Below, piece by piece: positions 9,432-21,907 of a DNA stretch of 64,000 nucleotides. Both the position numbers and the translations under genes were made by a program. The stretch lies in the NCBI RefSeq assembly GCF_905220365.1, contig NC_061135.1, positions 2,373,501 through 2,437,500 of the forward strand, read 5' to 3'. Numbering within the stretch: position 1 is the stretch's first letter; every line of letters begins with the position of its first letter. The notes beneath the pieces were generated by a model. That model saw only the letters and a program-made list of their open reading frames with translations. It had not been told where the DNA came from and did not search any database. Origin of the DNA: Vanessa cardui (Eukaryota; Arthropoda; Insecta; Lepidoptera; Nymphalidae).

Positions 9432-9581
9432 GGGCAAGAAAACAGTATATTGGATAAGGAACCTTCGTAGTTCGTCAAGGCCACATTCACACCATTTTTA
9501 ACTTAAGGAATGGTTTATGTTTCTCACAGCATCAATATTTATAGATAGTGGAGACCAATTAGCACCAGATGGCTCATTTGG

Positions 9582-9877
9582 CAAACAACAACAACAACAG
9601 CCTGTAAATTCCCACTGCTGAGCTAATGGCCTCCTCTCCCTTTGAGGAGAAGGTTTGGAACATATTCCACCACGCTGTTCCAATGCGGTTTGGTGGAATA
9701 CACATGTGGCAGAATTTCTTTGAAACTTGTCACATGCAGGTTTCCTCGGGATGTTTTCCTTCACCGCTGAGTACGAGATGAATTTTACAGACAAATTACG
9801 CTCATGAATCAGCGGTGCTCGCCTGGGTTTGAACTCACAATCATCGGTTAAGATGCACGCGTTCTAACCACTGGGCT
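9582..9877 (-). mobile_element. SINE-A copy, full length with target duplication
   Basis: The (AAC)n tail is at the left and the head with CTAACCACTGGGC at the right. It is flanked by the direct repeat ATTTGGCAAACAAC at 9576-9589 and 9878-9891 (14/14), the left copy merging with the tail. The perfect duplication marks a relatively recent insertion. Confidence 0.9.
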
Positions 9878-9891
9878 ATTTGGCAAACAAC

Positions 9892-10467
9892 GTTATAAAA
9901 AATTACCTTGCCCATATTCGTTCTTAAATATATCTGTCTGACAAATCATCAATTACTAATATCTAATTTACACCCCGAGCCGTTCAATTAACTCTTACGT
10001 TAAAACAAGTCAGTCGAACTTAATAAATACACTTTTGTTAATTAAATTGGTAAATTACAAAGCAACCGTGGAAGGTATTAAGTGAAAGCATTAGGTATGA
10101 ACTGTTTGACTTTAACTCAATTATAGAACAAAAGTTCGTACAATCTTTCAGTAGATGATTGTGCCTTGTTTAATGGGAAAAGTTGGTACAATTCGAGTCA
10201 GAAGTAACTTAATGCCATTGCCTTACATAGCCTGTTTAATTTCGCGCGTAACTTTTTCTGTTTATTAATTTCAAGAACACGCTATTCAAGCTTGTCACGT
10301 CAATAGTCTAAATTTAAAGCGGGTTATTTTCCGAGGCTTTCTTTCTTTTATACTAAAGCCTGTAAAACGGATCTGATATAAATTAGTGGTTACAGTTCTC
10401 AGAGCTCCTTAGAGGGGGAGTAGGCTTAAGCCTAGTGTGTCGTATACCGCCTGTTATATTTCATTTT
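9892..10467. other. Spacer, nothing recognised
   Basis: Unannotated intergenic DNA; no ORF or repeat recognised. Confidence 0.3.
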
Positions 10468-11283
10468 TAACCGACTTCAAAAAAAGGAGGAGGTTCTCAA
10501 TTCGTCGGGGCCTTTTTTTTTTTTTTTTTTTTATTTTTTATGTATGTTACCGAATTACTCGAAGATGGCTGGGCCGATTTTGACAATTCTTTTTTTGTTT
10601 GAAAGGGCATGTTTTACAGGTGGTCCCATTGTCAGGAGATCAGGATCTGATGATGGGATCCTGGAGAAATCGAGGGAACTCCTCGAATTTTATAGGCACA
10701 CCTATAGTGATTTCGGTTTTATTCAAAGTGACTTGGTCATATGCTCACGAAAAGTGACATTTAATGAAGTGGAACTGATGATGAAGACCACAACTGGTAA
10801 TCAGAACCTATTAGTAAGTAACTATTTTACGGGTTTAGTTCTATTTCTTTAAGATAGTCGTCAAGCAATTGATGTTAGTAAATATGCCTATGATGAAGTC
10901 TAGCTGATGGTGGACTACCAGGAGAATTCCTCAATGATTAACGGCATTGCATCGGGAAAAATGGTATTCTCTAATTGGCGATGAGCAGTTAACATTAGGC
11001 TATTGTAACTTAGGTAACGCTTAATTTGAGTTGCAGTCCACATCGTATTGAAACGGCGTTGAGTTATGTTTAGTCGAAAGCCGAAATGTACTGAGTATAA
11101 TAAAGTGAATGACAAACACTACCAATTGTAATTATAAATAACAAAACAACACTGAAAAGCATTAAATAAATTTTTATAAATAAAAAAAAACCGCCTTCAA
11201 AAATGAACTAAAAAGAAAAAAATAATCAGTTACATCCATATCCAATTTACGATTTTTTAATCACCTTTTGAAGTCGGTGCTAA
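10468..11283 (+). mobile_element. Non-autonomous element with ACCGACTTCAAAA ends
   Basis: The left end reads ACCGACTTCAAAAAAAGGAG followed by TTCTCAATTCGTCGGGGCC, a poly-T run (10508-10531) and GGCTGGGCCGATTTTGACAA. The right end reads CACCTTTTGAAGTCGGTG, inverse to the left terminus, so the unit looks like a DNA element with short terminal inverted repeats. A partial relative of the left end lies at 40306-40490. No transposase is encoded; the 102-aa frame at 10544-10852 has no recognised domain. Confidence 0.55.
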
Positions 11284-11540
11284 CAAAATAATAAATTCCT
11301 ATATTGAAATCTTTTAATTTGTATCGATAGTAGGGTTTGTCTAATGGTGTCATCTATACAATAAATATATTTAGTTTTTGTATGTATGTATTATGTATTA
11401 TGTACTTTTATGCAATGTTGGCACCGACTTTGAGAGGTGATTAAAAAATCGTTAATTGGATATGGATGTAACTGATTATTTTTTTCTTTTTAGTTCATTT
11501 TTGAAGGCGGTTTTTTTTTATTTATAAAAATTTATTGATA
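11165..11540. repeat. Large near-perfect inverted repeat (about 115-bp arms)
   Basis: The right end of the element (11165-11283) is repeated in inverse orientation at 11428-11540, with only a few mismatches (for example CTTCAAAAG versus CTTTGAGAG), separated by about 145 bp. Both arms contain CCGCCTTCAAAAATGAACTA or its complement. The pair could fold into a long hairpin. Confidence 0.85.
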
Positions 11541-12699
11541 AACTCGCTGCATCTTTTTGTATTAGTTTTGCGTATAATGAATTAGTATTACTTTCAGCTA
11601 TACAACGTCATCTCATTTACAAGTAATACCAGTGAGTGTTTGACAGTAGCTTGCTTTGAGTAACGCTATATGGTACCACCCACTTATGAAATATACACAA
11701 ATCACCATAACTATAAGCACTTAAATATTATCTTTGTTTTCAAGGTTTGAAATGCATTGGAGATGTAAGCCGTGCTATGGTTATGGACCACATAACTATC
11801 AGACAAGTCAAGAATATTTATCCAAAAAATAATTGATTACACTTGCTTATTGATAGTCAAAAATCAAAAGTACAGCAAATGAAAACTCAGGATTCAAGCC
11901 AGCTTCGGTCAAGATCGTGGACACTGTCGGCTTTCTACTTGAAACGGATATATTTTATATTCTTGTGTCGTCGGCAACTTATAAATCATGAGAACATATA
12001 GCAGTCTGCTGACTGGTTCCAACGTGGACTCCTCTCCGGATAGTATTTTACCAATTTCGATAAGGGTGGATATGAAAGCAATGCCTCAAATCTCTGATGT
12101 CGTTAGATGAAATGCCGATCTTATGAAACCACTTGAATATAAAAGATTTGTTAAAACTTATAGTATTTTATGCTTATCTGTTTTATTATTTGTTTGTGTA
12201 TGAATTAATAAAAGTTTTTGTATATTTTTAAGGAGGTCTTATTTGAATTCCGTTCGAAAATAATGAGTTGAGAATTTTTTTAAGTTAAAGTTGTATGTTT
12301 TGTAGTGCTAATTAAAATAAATTTTTAAATTTTAAAGTAAGTCTTATGATGCACGTGTAATTTAGATAAGTAAATATAATTTATATATAAGTTTGAAGTT
12401 CGTTTGACACAAAATAATTGCATTATTTTTAAACGATAAACGTGCTTGCTACATTTGGTTATCTATAATTTGTGGTTTTAGTAAATGATTAGTGTATGGT
12501 TATTATCACGCAAGTGCAATTTAATTCATAACAGCCAAAATGATAACTTAATTATAACTATTATTATGAAAAATTATGAACTGTTATTTTAAGTATGATT
12601 ATTATAAATTTTATGCAATTGTTGCATTATGCAACTGATGTTCTAAATTTAAAATAATTTAAGAATGACCTTTCTAAAATTGTTTATTCATTATAGTCT
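11541..12699. other. Spacer, nothing recognised
   Basis: Mixed AT-rich DNA; 11980-12130 is less AT-rich but has no interpretable coding frame. Confidence 0.3.
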
Positions 12700-12840
12700 G
12701 AGTTTCTTTCGCCGGTTCTCAGGTCAGGGCATTGTCTTATCTGCACCGGTGGTACTGTTTCAATTGACCATCAATAAGAAAGTGTAATACTTCTACTCTC
12801 TACTTGTATATTGAATAAAGCAATTTTAGTTTGAGTTTGA
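12700..12840 (-). repeat. Rep-D variant
   Basis: CTTTCGCCGGTTCTC, ACCGGTGGTACTG, ATATTGAATAAAGCAATTTT and a (GTTTGA)n end match a second copy at 26060-26188. Confidence 0.5.
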
Positions 12841-13424
12841 GTCAGTGCTAATTTTATACAATAATTACATTAGGCAATTGATGTTCTAAATTTAAATTAA
12901 TTAAAGAATGATCGTTCTAAAATTCTTTATAGTCTGTTCTTTTTTTATAAAAACTTTTTATTAATTATCAAATGAAATATTAATTGTTTTTTTATTAAAA
13001 AAGCAATTCTGGTTGCATATTTTAAAATAAAATTGCTGCCGATATCAAAGAGTTCAATCGCGATACGTCAGATAGAGAAATTTATAGCTTTATTTTATTT
13101 AATGGAAAACGACTCCGGTTCGTTTGCAAAGCGAATCGGTGTCAGATCTATTTTGAATTTCGAACGTTGATGGAAAAAATAATATTGAAATTTCGTTAGA
13201 AGTACGAGTGCGTAAAAGTAACGAGCGTCCATCGAAAATTCGAGACCAAATTTTTTTATTAAATGAATTTATATCATAAATATTTCAACTGAAAAAAAAT
13301 TAAATCTAATATTATTATATCATTCGATAGTCTCGCTAATTAGGATAAATTTCTGGAAAGTATTTCTTTTTTTCCTTTCAGAAAGGTAATGAAATGTGGA
13401 TATATTTTTTAATATATATATTGT

Positions 13425-13515
13425 GTGATCCCAAAGTAAGTAGCTAAAGCACTTACTTGTGTTATGGAAAATCAGACGTAACGACGGAACCACAAACACC
13501 CAGACCCAAGACAAC
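13425..13515 (-). mobile_element. SINE-2 fragment (3' part)
   Basis: TGATCCCAAAGTAAGTAGCT, GTGTTATGGAAAATCAGA and CACAAACACCCAGACCCAAG match the body of SINE-2 copies at 58167 and 58755. The tRNA-like head is missing. Confidence 0.65.
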
Positions 13516-13675
13516 TTATAAAAGTAATGAATTTTTAAATGCTCTATTTCAATATAATTTATTTGTTTCATACATAGCTCGTATTTTCGAAGTGATAATC
13601 TATTTTATTTTGTTCAACACCTCATACCCGCCCTTCAGTGTCCTTCACATTATTATTATTTTCTACTTTCAGGAA

Positions 13676-13830
13676 TCAAAATCAAAATATACTTTATTCA
13701 AGTAGGCTTTTAGAAGATCTTTTGAATCATTGAACAACTTTTTTAAGTAAAGCTACCACCGGTTCGAAAAGTAAATTCTACCGAGAAGAACCGACAAGAA
13801 ACTCAGTAGTTACTTACTCTTTTTCAACAT
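13676..13830 (+). repeat. Rep-D copy
   Basis: TCAAAATATACTTTATTCAAG, then CTACCACCGGTTCGAAAAGT, CTACCGAGAAGAACCG and AGAAACTCAGTAGTTAC, the longest form of this repeat. Confidence 0.65.
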
Positions 13831-14329
13831 TTAAAAATACAGTTCACGTTAGTTAAATACAGTTATATATGTATGTAAATTGTCCTGTCAGGAAGTGAAC
13901 AAGTACTAATTCCATGCTTTTTTATAGACTGTATAATCTTGTATTATATAATCCCTTCTTTACCATAGTATTTTTTACGAATTAATTTATTATTATAAGG
14001 CAGGCATACATAAGCGTCGTAGTCGGGTCACGCTTCGATCTATAATTTACTAATAGACCATGAGATGTAAAACGTGTTTAATTAATTGCGTTAAATATGT
14101 GAACGTCTTCCCACTTCGAAGTCACATAACAGCAGTGCGATTCTGTAAGATTTCACTTCGTATATCACGCGTGAAAAGTTGACAACTTACAGTGATACGC
14201 CATTTTGTATTCTATACATTTTATAATTATGGCAATACTACAGTATGTCTTTAATGCAACATATTATAATTCTATAAATTCATTAATGTTTTTCTGTTAT
14301 ATTATGCGTGTATTATACATGTAAACCTT
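13831..14329. other. Spacer, nothing recognised
   Basis: AT-rich intergenic sequence. Confidence 0.3.
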
Positions 14330-14460
14330 TCTCTTAATTCACTCTACCTATTAAAAAAAATTGCATCAAAATCCGTTGCCTAATTTTAAAGATCTAAGCA
14401 TACATAGGGACAGACAGTGAGAAGCGACTTTGTTATACACAGTGTGATGATAATCAATGC
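14330..14460 (-). repeat. Helitron-related fragment
   Basis: CTACCTATTAAAAAAAATTG, CATCAAAATCCGTTGCCTAA and AGCATACATAGGGACAGACA match the complete copy at 22320-22580. Confidence 0.55.
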
Positions 14461-14496
14461 CACATATAACATTTAATCCTCGTATTCTGCTATACT

Positions 14497-14759
14497 GAGC
14501 CGATATGGTCCAGTGGTTACAACCCTTGCATCTTAAACGATGATTGCGGGTCAAACCCAGGCAAGCACCACTGTAGTATTAATGTGCTTAATTTGTGTTT
14601 ATAATTCATCTCGTGCTGCATTTGTCTAATTTCATAGAAATTCTGCCACATGTGTATTCCACTAGCCCGCGTTGGAACAGCGTGGTGGTATATGTTCCGA
14701 ACCTTTCTCAAAGGGAGAGGAAGTCTTAGCCTACAGGCTGTCGTTATTGTTGTTGTTGT
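14497..14759 (+). mobile_element. SINE-A copy
   Basis: Head GAGCCGATATGGTCCAGTGG, box B-like GGGTCAAACCC, a short deletion in the body, and a (GTT)n tail. Imperfect flanking repeats (GTATTCTGCTAT versus GTATTCGGCTGT) are a plausible target duplication. Confidence 0.85.
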
Positions 14760-15021
14760 ATTCGGCTGTGAAATTCGAGTTTTCTGTTACAGAATAGTCT
14801 TACAAACGTCAATCTTATTATTTAGTTTCGATTGAGGTAAGGGCTTAGGGTGCATCGTGATATGAATGTATTTAAACCTACATCAGCCAGTGACGCGGGC
14901 TAATACGATTGCCAGCGGACCCAATTGAATTAAGTTCAAACGACCCTTACAAAGGAGAATGTTTTAAACGTATTAGTGTGTAATTTACACAAGTATGTGT
15001 AACTCACACATAGAAACTTTA

Positions 15022-15309
15022 ATGGTGGTAGAGCTTAGTGCAAGTCCGTAAGGGTAGGTACCACCGACTCATCAGTTATTCTACCGTCAAACGATAGTGC
15101 TCAGTATTGTTGTGTTCCGGTTTGAAGGGTGAGTGAGCCAGTGTAACTACAGGCACAAGGAACATAACAACTTAGTTCCCAAGGTTGGAGGCGCATTGAC
15201 GATGTAAGGCTTAGTTAATATTTCTTACAGCGTCATTGTCTATGGGTGATGGTGACCACTTATCACCAGGTGGCCCATATACTCGTTCGCCAACTTATAC
15301 CATAAAAAA
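15022..15309 (-). repeat. Rep-B copy, near full length
   Basis: Inverse orientation: GTAGGTACCACCGACTCATC, TGTGTTCCGGTTTGAAGGGT, TTAGTTCCCAAGGTTGG, ending in the complement of the GGTATAAG..ATGGG start with a run of A. Confidence 0.75.
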
Positions 15310-16159
15310 ATGAAACGTCTTAACGGTTGTGAAATAACTAATTAATTCAGTTGATTTGTGATATCATTTCTAAAAGTAGCATCTTATTATATCGCTTAGT
15401 ATGTTTTCTGTTCAGTTTCAAGAGTGAGTCTAATTGCATCGGCATTTACAAGCGCATTAATACCTCATGCACTAGATAAATAGGAATATATTTTATAATT
15501 TATTTAATTATATTGAATCTTATCACATGAGCTCGATATTAAATGATCGCTTGATTAATTATAGCATCTATTTATTAAAACATAATATAACTCGTATGTG
15601 TTTCATGATTCGACTCATATTTCTTCAATCAATTTACACACTAATGTCCAATATGAAAAACAAACGATTAATTTTGATAGTTGAATAATTCGCAAACCCA
15701 CGGTTATTTTTAACGTATCAATATAAATTATTATATACATTTCTGGAATCACTACTGCTGAATTCAGCTGTGTGGCTAATGAAAATTTTCCATTCGCACG
15801 TATATATCTGTAGCATTACTTAAGGCAGCGGATGTATGACATACAGACATACCACATAATTGGCAATTTTGTTATCATTAATTTTCGAAATGGATCATCG
15901 ACCGTGGACTAATCTTTCTTTTGATATGTTGAGGTGGTTTCCTTGCCATCAATAATATTCGATTCGAATTATATATTGGGCATGCGGGTTGGCGGCCTCA
16001 TGGCGCAGCTTATCGCACCGGTGATGCTGCCGCTCGTCTTAATCATGTAGTGGCGCTGTTTCGAATGATTATACCGCCATCATAATCAGCTGGGTGTACA
16101 GCGTGCAGGTGAGGATGACGTGGGCCACTGAGGTGTAGTTGCGTCCCAAATAATACTAA
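15310..16159. other. Spacer with a GC-rich island at 15963-16150
   Basis: Most is AT-rich. The island beginning GGGCATGCGGGTTGGCGG has a base composition unlike its surroundings and reads open for 22 codons, but no protein family is recognised. Confidence 0.35.
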
Positions 16160-16400
16160 AACAGCCTGTGAATTTCCAATTATTGGGCAATAGCCTCCTT
16201 CCTTTGCGCAGAGGGTTAGGATGATATTCCACCACGCTGCTTCAAATTCGGGACGATAGATTCATATCTGGCAGGATTTCGTTAAAATTAGATACATGCA
16301 TGGTTTCTTCACGATGTCTTCATCCAAAACCGAAATCTAGATAAATAATGAACACAATTTAAGTACATTAAAATTCAGTTGCCTGTGATTGAACCTGAAA
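16160..16400 (-). mobile_element. SINE-A copy, strongly decayed
   Basis: AACAGCCTGTGAATTTCC, ATATTCCACCACGCTGC and TGATTGAACCTGAAATCATC keep the family order, with many substitutions; the head is lost. Confidence 0.65.
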
Positions 16401-17790
16401 TCATCATGATATAAAAAGAGTATTAGTAAGGCTTTTTAAATGTGATAAAACGAAAATTATAATTTTTTATTATTTAAATTTACTTTAGTTTCAACATAGT
16501 TACGGTATTATTTCTCACAATTAAACTAGCAGAAGTTACGGCCCTGCACGCTTTAATATTCACCTAGAGGAAGCTCAAAGCAGTGAGGGAAGAGGAAGGA
16601 TACACTTCCATCCGCTTTTTCATTTGAAAGGGTGTAAAAGAATAGATATAAAGCAATATATTAATGTTATAAAGAAGTCGTTTGCGTTGTTATATATTCT
16701 ACCAAAAGTACTTATACGTTTAAAATAATATTAATATATTTTAATTTTAAATATAAATAGGCTTTTTATTTTAATATAAAATGTATACCTAATAACAAGT
16801 CTAACAATGTAAGCAATGATTGGAAGTGTGGCCTCTAAGTTACGGAGTCTCCTAGTTTAGGGGCACAGGGCCCGATTGATGTGTGTATATACATCTTGAA
16901 AATATATAACCTATGGTATGGTATTGTCATATCAATTAGAATGTAGTTACTTAGCAACCTAATTATTGATATGTAATTAAAAATGTTTTAAAAAAATGTA
17001 TGATATAAAATTACAAATTATTATTTATTTAGTAAAATAGTTAGGTATTGTTTATAAAATGATAAAATTGTTTTTACAATTGTAATTTCAGTAATTCGTA
17101 AAGTAGAATTCGTTTTACAATGATGCCCTCTTTTTATATATTTTTTTACAATGCTTGATAATCATCCAATTGTTTATCTTATGACAGCTAAATTATTTAA
17201 AAAAATAAGAAGCAGTGTTATATGCCGTTATGAAATTTATTCCATATAAAATAATAGTCATTAAAGTTGTACAAATTATTGATCAATTAATTACAATAAT
17301 AATTGTGTGAATAATAAGGTAAATGTAATAGTTCCTGTTATATTTATAATATGTAATATAATAATAATGTGATATAATGAATGATATAACACAATGACAT
17401 ATCACCATATTGAAGGCTAGGTCTACTCGCTAACACAATATAATTTATGGAAATGAAGATGTTTTATGTAAAATAATATATAAATAATAATTATAAAATA
17501 ACGATTTACGCAAGCACTATATGTTACTATGTTGGGATTCAAACATTACTTCGTACCAAAATCGATTCAATAATTTAATCGTAAAATTATAACAGGCAGA
17601 GAGTTAGTACGAGTTACTTGCGCATTAATAATATTATTGCATATTAACAAGCAAAGTTTTAACGTAATTATCGTAACTGTGAACCTAGGACCCGTCACAC
17701 TCGCCACGTCAGACATTATTATATTAGCGAAGCATTATAAGGCTGAGGTCATACACGTGAAATTTCATGCTGAATTTATATTTGTATCTT
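16401..17790. other. Very AT-rich spacer
   Basis: Low-complexity A/T tracts dominate 16640-17600; no gene or named repeat seen. Confidence 0.35.
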
Positions 17791-17885
17791 TACTAGTTGT
17801 CGCCCTTGGCTTCATTCGCATTTTATTGTTATGTGTCAGGCAAGAAAGTAGCCTATGACTTACCTTCAAGTTGGCCTTTTATCCA
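17791..17885 (-). repeat. Helitron-like end fragment
   Basis: Begins with CTAGTTGTCGCCC, the reverse complement of the GGGCGACAACTAG terminus, followed by ATGTGTCAGGCAAGAAAGTA, matching the (TCTG)n-type element at 32313. Confidence 0.5.
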
Positions 17886-17914
17886 TTCACCTATATTTTA
17901 TAAAAAAAATGCGA

Positions 17915-18245
17915 TAGTTCCCAACTCTCTTGGAATCTCCTTAGATTCCAAGTTACGTCCCTTGTGCCCACAGTACCCTGGTTCATTATATATCCCATAC
18001 GTGTAGTGGGGAGGGGGGAGGTATGTGCACAGGTCACCGAAAGCGCCCCGGAATACCCGCTAAAGAATCAGCGGTATTTTCTCCGCCTTTTCAGCGGATG
18101 TCACGAGATCGCTTTCGCATGCTACTGTGAAGACACATCCGACCAGCTCAGTCGGTACACAACAATACTAGGTACTGTTGTTTGCCGGTGAAATGCATGA
18201 AGAGTGGCTGGTGCCTACCCAGGGCTTGCACGAAGCCCTAACACC
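17915..18245 (+). repeat. Rep-B copy interrupted by LINE 3'-UTR sequence
   Basis: Rep-B sequence (GATTCCAAGTTACGTCCCTT to about 17980) resumes at about 18155 (ACACAACAATACTAGGTACT to GCACGAAGCCCTAACACCC). The middle, about 18003-18150, matches the 3' UTR of the R1-like LINE at 41165-41451. Confidence 0.65.
18003..18150 (-). mobile_element. R1-like LINE 3'-UTR fragment
   Basis: Matches 41240-41390 in the same orientation: ACCCGCTAAAGAATCAGCGG, TTTTCTCCGCC and GAGATCGCTTTCGCATGCTA. It lies inside Rep-B. Confidence 0.6.
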
Positions 18246-18747
18246 CAGTAAAAATTAGAATGAAAATTAATTTATATAACAACAATAAACAATGAAGATA
18301 ATATGATACAAACAGTTTGCTTAATCTATGAAGTGCATAAGAAATATAATAAAAGAGTGAAAAAATAAACGCATAAAATTCATAAGTTAGTGAGTTTAAG
18401 CAAAGCAGCGCTGAAAAAAGCGTAACATTTTTCTACAACGTTTCAAAATTAAATTTACTTAATTTGTTTGAATGTTTGAAATAAATTTTGTAATGAAAAA
18501 CTTTATCTATCGTTTTTATTAAAAGCTAAGCTATTAAGAGATAAAATAGCGAGAGTAACACATTATATGAACACAAAAAGGAATCCTCATTTTAGGTTTA
18601 ATTCTACTTTTTATGCCTAACTCTTAAAATGCGAGCGAATTCACGAGTGGTAACTAATGTTTTATAAATTGATTAAAACATAATTTTGAATCAGGTTTCT
18701 ATGTATTCAAATTTTGTGTTATAAGTAATCTATATAACGAAATTTGC
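18246..18747. other. AT-rich spacer
   Basis: Nothing recognised. Confidence 0.3.
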
Positions 18748-18956
18748 AAGGGCTTTGTGTAAGCCCATCTGGGTAGGTATCACCCAGTCATCAGTTATTC
18801 TACCGCCAAATAACAGTACTCAGTATTGTCGTATTCCGGTTTGAAGGGTGAGTGAGCCAGTGTAAGTTAATATTTCTTACAGTTTCATTGTCTATGGGTG
18901 ATGGTGACCACTTACCATCAGGTGGCCCATATGCTCGTCCGCCAAACTATACCATA
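18748..18956 (-). repeat. Rep-B copy with internal deletion
   Basis: GGGCTTTGTGTAAGCCCATC, GTATTCCGGTTTGAAGGGTG, then a jump from GCCAGTGTAA to GTTAATATTTCTTACAG, losing about 70 bp of the consensus. Confidence 0.7.
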
Positions 18957-19574
18957 AATATAAATATTGATTATATATGTAGGAAATAGGTTATAAAACT
19001 AAACCTCCTCGATATGTCTTACTGTAGCACTAACCTTCGCCGTCTGAGAAGAAATACTATTTACATAATATATAATAATTATATTTATATCTCCACGATA
19101 GACAAATCCTTACATACATAGAGTTTCTAATTTACAATGTCTATTATCTATGATGTTAGAAGCATTCAATAAGCAATTAGCAAGTTTAAATTGGCCAGCA
19201 ATTATGAAGGGTCTACACATAACGCTCTCGGGTCACGCGCTGGTCTCCACGTGTGACGCCGTTGTATTGTGTTTTATATATGCCATAATTTTGTTTCGTT
19301 CGTGCCTTTGTTTAAATACACTTTGTGGTTTTAATCGTTATACAAATTAGGGGAATAATTAGCTAATGACTGTGGTTTTATAAATTTCGAAATTTGTTGA
19401 ACATTACCTTTAAAATTATCTACGAATTTCGAATTTGTATAGTAGAGACAAAAATATATTTAAAAATCATATATATGTATTACAAAGGATGAGATGGGAT
19501 GAATTGCGAACATATTTGTGATCTCAATTACTATAGTTAAAGCAGAACTATTGGCTTGTGTAATTTCATAATAT
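18957..19574. other. Spacer, nothing recognised
   Basis: AT-rich; 19150-19350 has a 66-codon open frame without recognisable features. Confidence 0.3.
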
Positions 19575-19587
19575 TTTGCCAAAAAAT

Positions 19588-19879
19588 CGAGAAGGCCCGG
19601 AGGTTAGAACGCATGCATCTTAACTGAAGATTAGGGGTTCAAATCCAGGCTTTCACCGCTGATTCATGTGCTGAATTTGTCTTTATAATTCATCTCGTGC
19701 TCAGCGGTGAAGGAAAACATCGTGAGGAAACCTGCATGTGACAAATTTCATAGAAATTCTGCCACATGTGTATTCCACCAACCCGCATTGGAACAGCGTG
19801 GTGGAATATGTTCCAAACCTTCTCCTCAAAGGGAGAGGAAGCCTTTAGCCCAGCAGTGGGAATTTACAGGCTGTTGTTG
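19588..19879 (+). mobile_element. SINE-A copy, full length with target duplication
   Basis: Complete head, body and (GTT)n tail. A perfect 13-bp direct repeat, TTTGCCAAAAAAT, lies at 19575-19587 and 19880-19892. With 9582-9877, it is among the least decayed copies here. Confidence 0.9.
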
Positions 19880-19892
19880 TTTGCCAAAAAAT

Positions 19893-21907
19893 AACAGTCT
19901 TACATCAATATTGTAGCTGTGATTGATATGAAATGCATGTGGGCAAAAGAGGCGTGGGGACTCTAATAATTAAATTGTGAATTAATTAGATTATTTTAAT
20001 TTCCATCAGTAAGTTTTAATTCTTTTATTTGTATCTGTAACTACTAACAATATTCTAATTTGACCATATCCAGATAATTGTTAACTGTTGGGAATCTTTG
20101 TTGAAGGGCCCTGTGATGTGGAAATGCCAGGTCAGTTACCCCAGAAACCGGATCCTGATGAGTTGCCGAACTAAATACAACCTACCTCTTATCATCAGAA
20201 ACTAGGCGTCGCGCTAGTTAGTAGAGCTTATTGTAAGTAATTTGTTATTTGATTAAGAAATCTTAAAGAGTTTATACTCACGCATACATGTTATCTACGA
20301 TATTCTAAATTGAAAATTTACAGTGAAAATAAACAGATAAACAGTCTCTTTTAAGACTTAAAGTTAGAGAGATAAATATTGACTTATTATCTTATTTAAA
20401 GCGAACGCTAAAAAAATCTTGGCAATTAGGGGATCAGATCGATGTAAGACATATTTCGATTTTAACGACATTCGCTAACTTCAAAGGGAGGAAATTGAAG
20501 GTGTTATTTGATCAGTCATTCGTCTGTTCCATCGACACGTTTCGATTTATGGAAATTCCTTTTTTAAATCCACAGACCTTCCAAGAAAGCTGCTATATTA
20601 ATGGAATACATTCCATTTTTGAATTTTTGCATTTTTAAAACCTAACGCATGTCAAGTGTCAAGCCAGCAATGTACCAGTCGCCAGATATACATACACTCA
20701 TGTAAATATTAAACTACCCTTCTCTACCTCAGTTTTACATAATATGTAAATTGTGCGTATCATAGAAGCGCTTCAGACATGGTTTACTCGCTATTATTTT
20801 CCCACTGACGTAGAAACGGTGATACCATCAAAGACTTTTATCAGTGGGGTGCATTTTCATGGCTGGATTTAGGGGAGGGCGACCAGGGCAACTACCCTGG
20901 GGCCTCCACATGAGGAGGACCCACAAAAGAGATTTCACGAGTTAACAAATACCTAGTAAAATTATCGTAATAGTAGATACTGTTTTAAAAGTTAGGGATA
21001 CGAGTAAATAAATTATAGCTTACTAAATAAAATTTAAAAAAATCTAATTATGTAACTGTTACGGTCTCCATGCTTTTATTGGTCTAGAGCAGGGTCTCCA
21101 GACCTTTAAATCCGACTCTGTGCATTTTATTAGTAATAATTTTGATGCTCCGATTATTTCAGTCACAGTTTGATAATAAATATTCAGAAAAAAATCCTTA
21201 GATTCCTTTGGTGGTTCACGGTCGTTATTTGAGATCGTCTTACACAACTCTATTAGACGGTTATCGCGGCTCTTGTTCATATCTAAGTGTATTGCAACAA
21301 TTTCTCATACGTTACACAATTTATCGGCGTGTTCGAATATGCCAGTAATATGCTGCGAAACGGGAAAACTTACGGAACTTTTAACACAACTCGCAACTTT
21401 GTTACTTGTGTTTGAACAAACTTCAATCAAGTATATGGATAATTCAGTTTTGAAACAAATACACTATCGGACGCTGAATTTACTTGGAAATTTATAAATC
21501 ATTTAACATAATACGCAGTAACGTCGTTTCAATATTTAAAATGTCGTAAGTATCATCGAGTATGAAAACCAATATCACTTTTGTTGTTTAGTACATATGG
21601 TAAGTTTTGGTTTGTAAATTTGTGGCGTGGTAACTTAAATCAAGTAGACTAATCTAGTCACCACTACAGAAGGTCTTAACTCTCAAATAAACCTGCAAAT
21701 ATTGATGCACTCCTTTCGTCTCACTGAGACAGGTATTTTATTTTTATTTTCAGTTGACCATGCAACGTTACATATCACCAACATCACATGAAAATAAATT
21801 AAGTTTTAAAATTATCTAGTCTCATCATTACACAATAAATTTAAAAATATAAATTAAACAATGATTACAGATGAAAATTATAATAGGTACATTTTTGAAA
21901 CATTATA
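19893..21907. other. Spacer, with a hAT-like remnant near 20866-20945
   Basis: GGCTGGATTTAGGGGAGGGC and CCTGGGGCCTCCACATGAGG resemble the ends of non-autonomous hAT elements. No other feature is recognised in these 2 kb. Confidence 0.3.

Noticed and set aside
9498..9794. 98-aa ORF
   Set aside because: It is the antisense of a SINE-A copy. The same applies to ORFs at 14517, 19707, 24631-25044, 29352, 38569-38884, 42003-42280 and 42885-43086.
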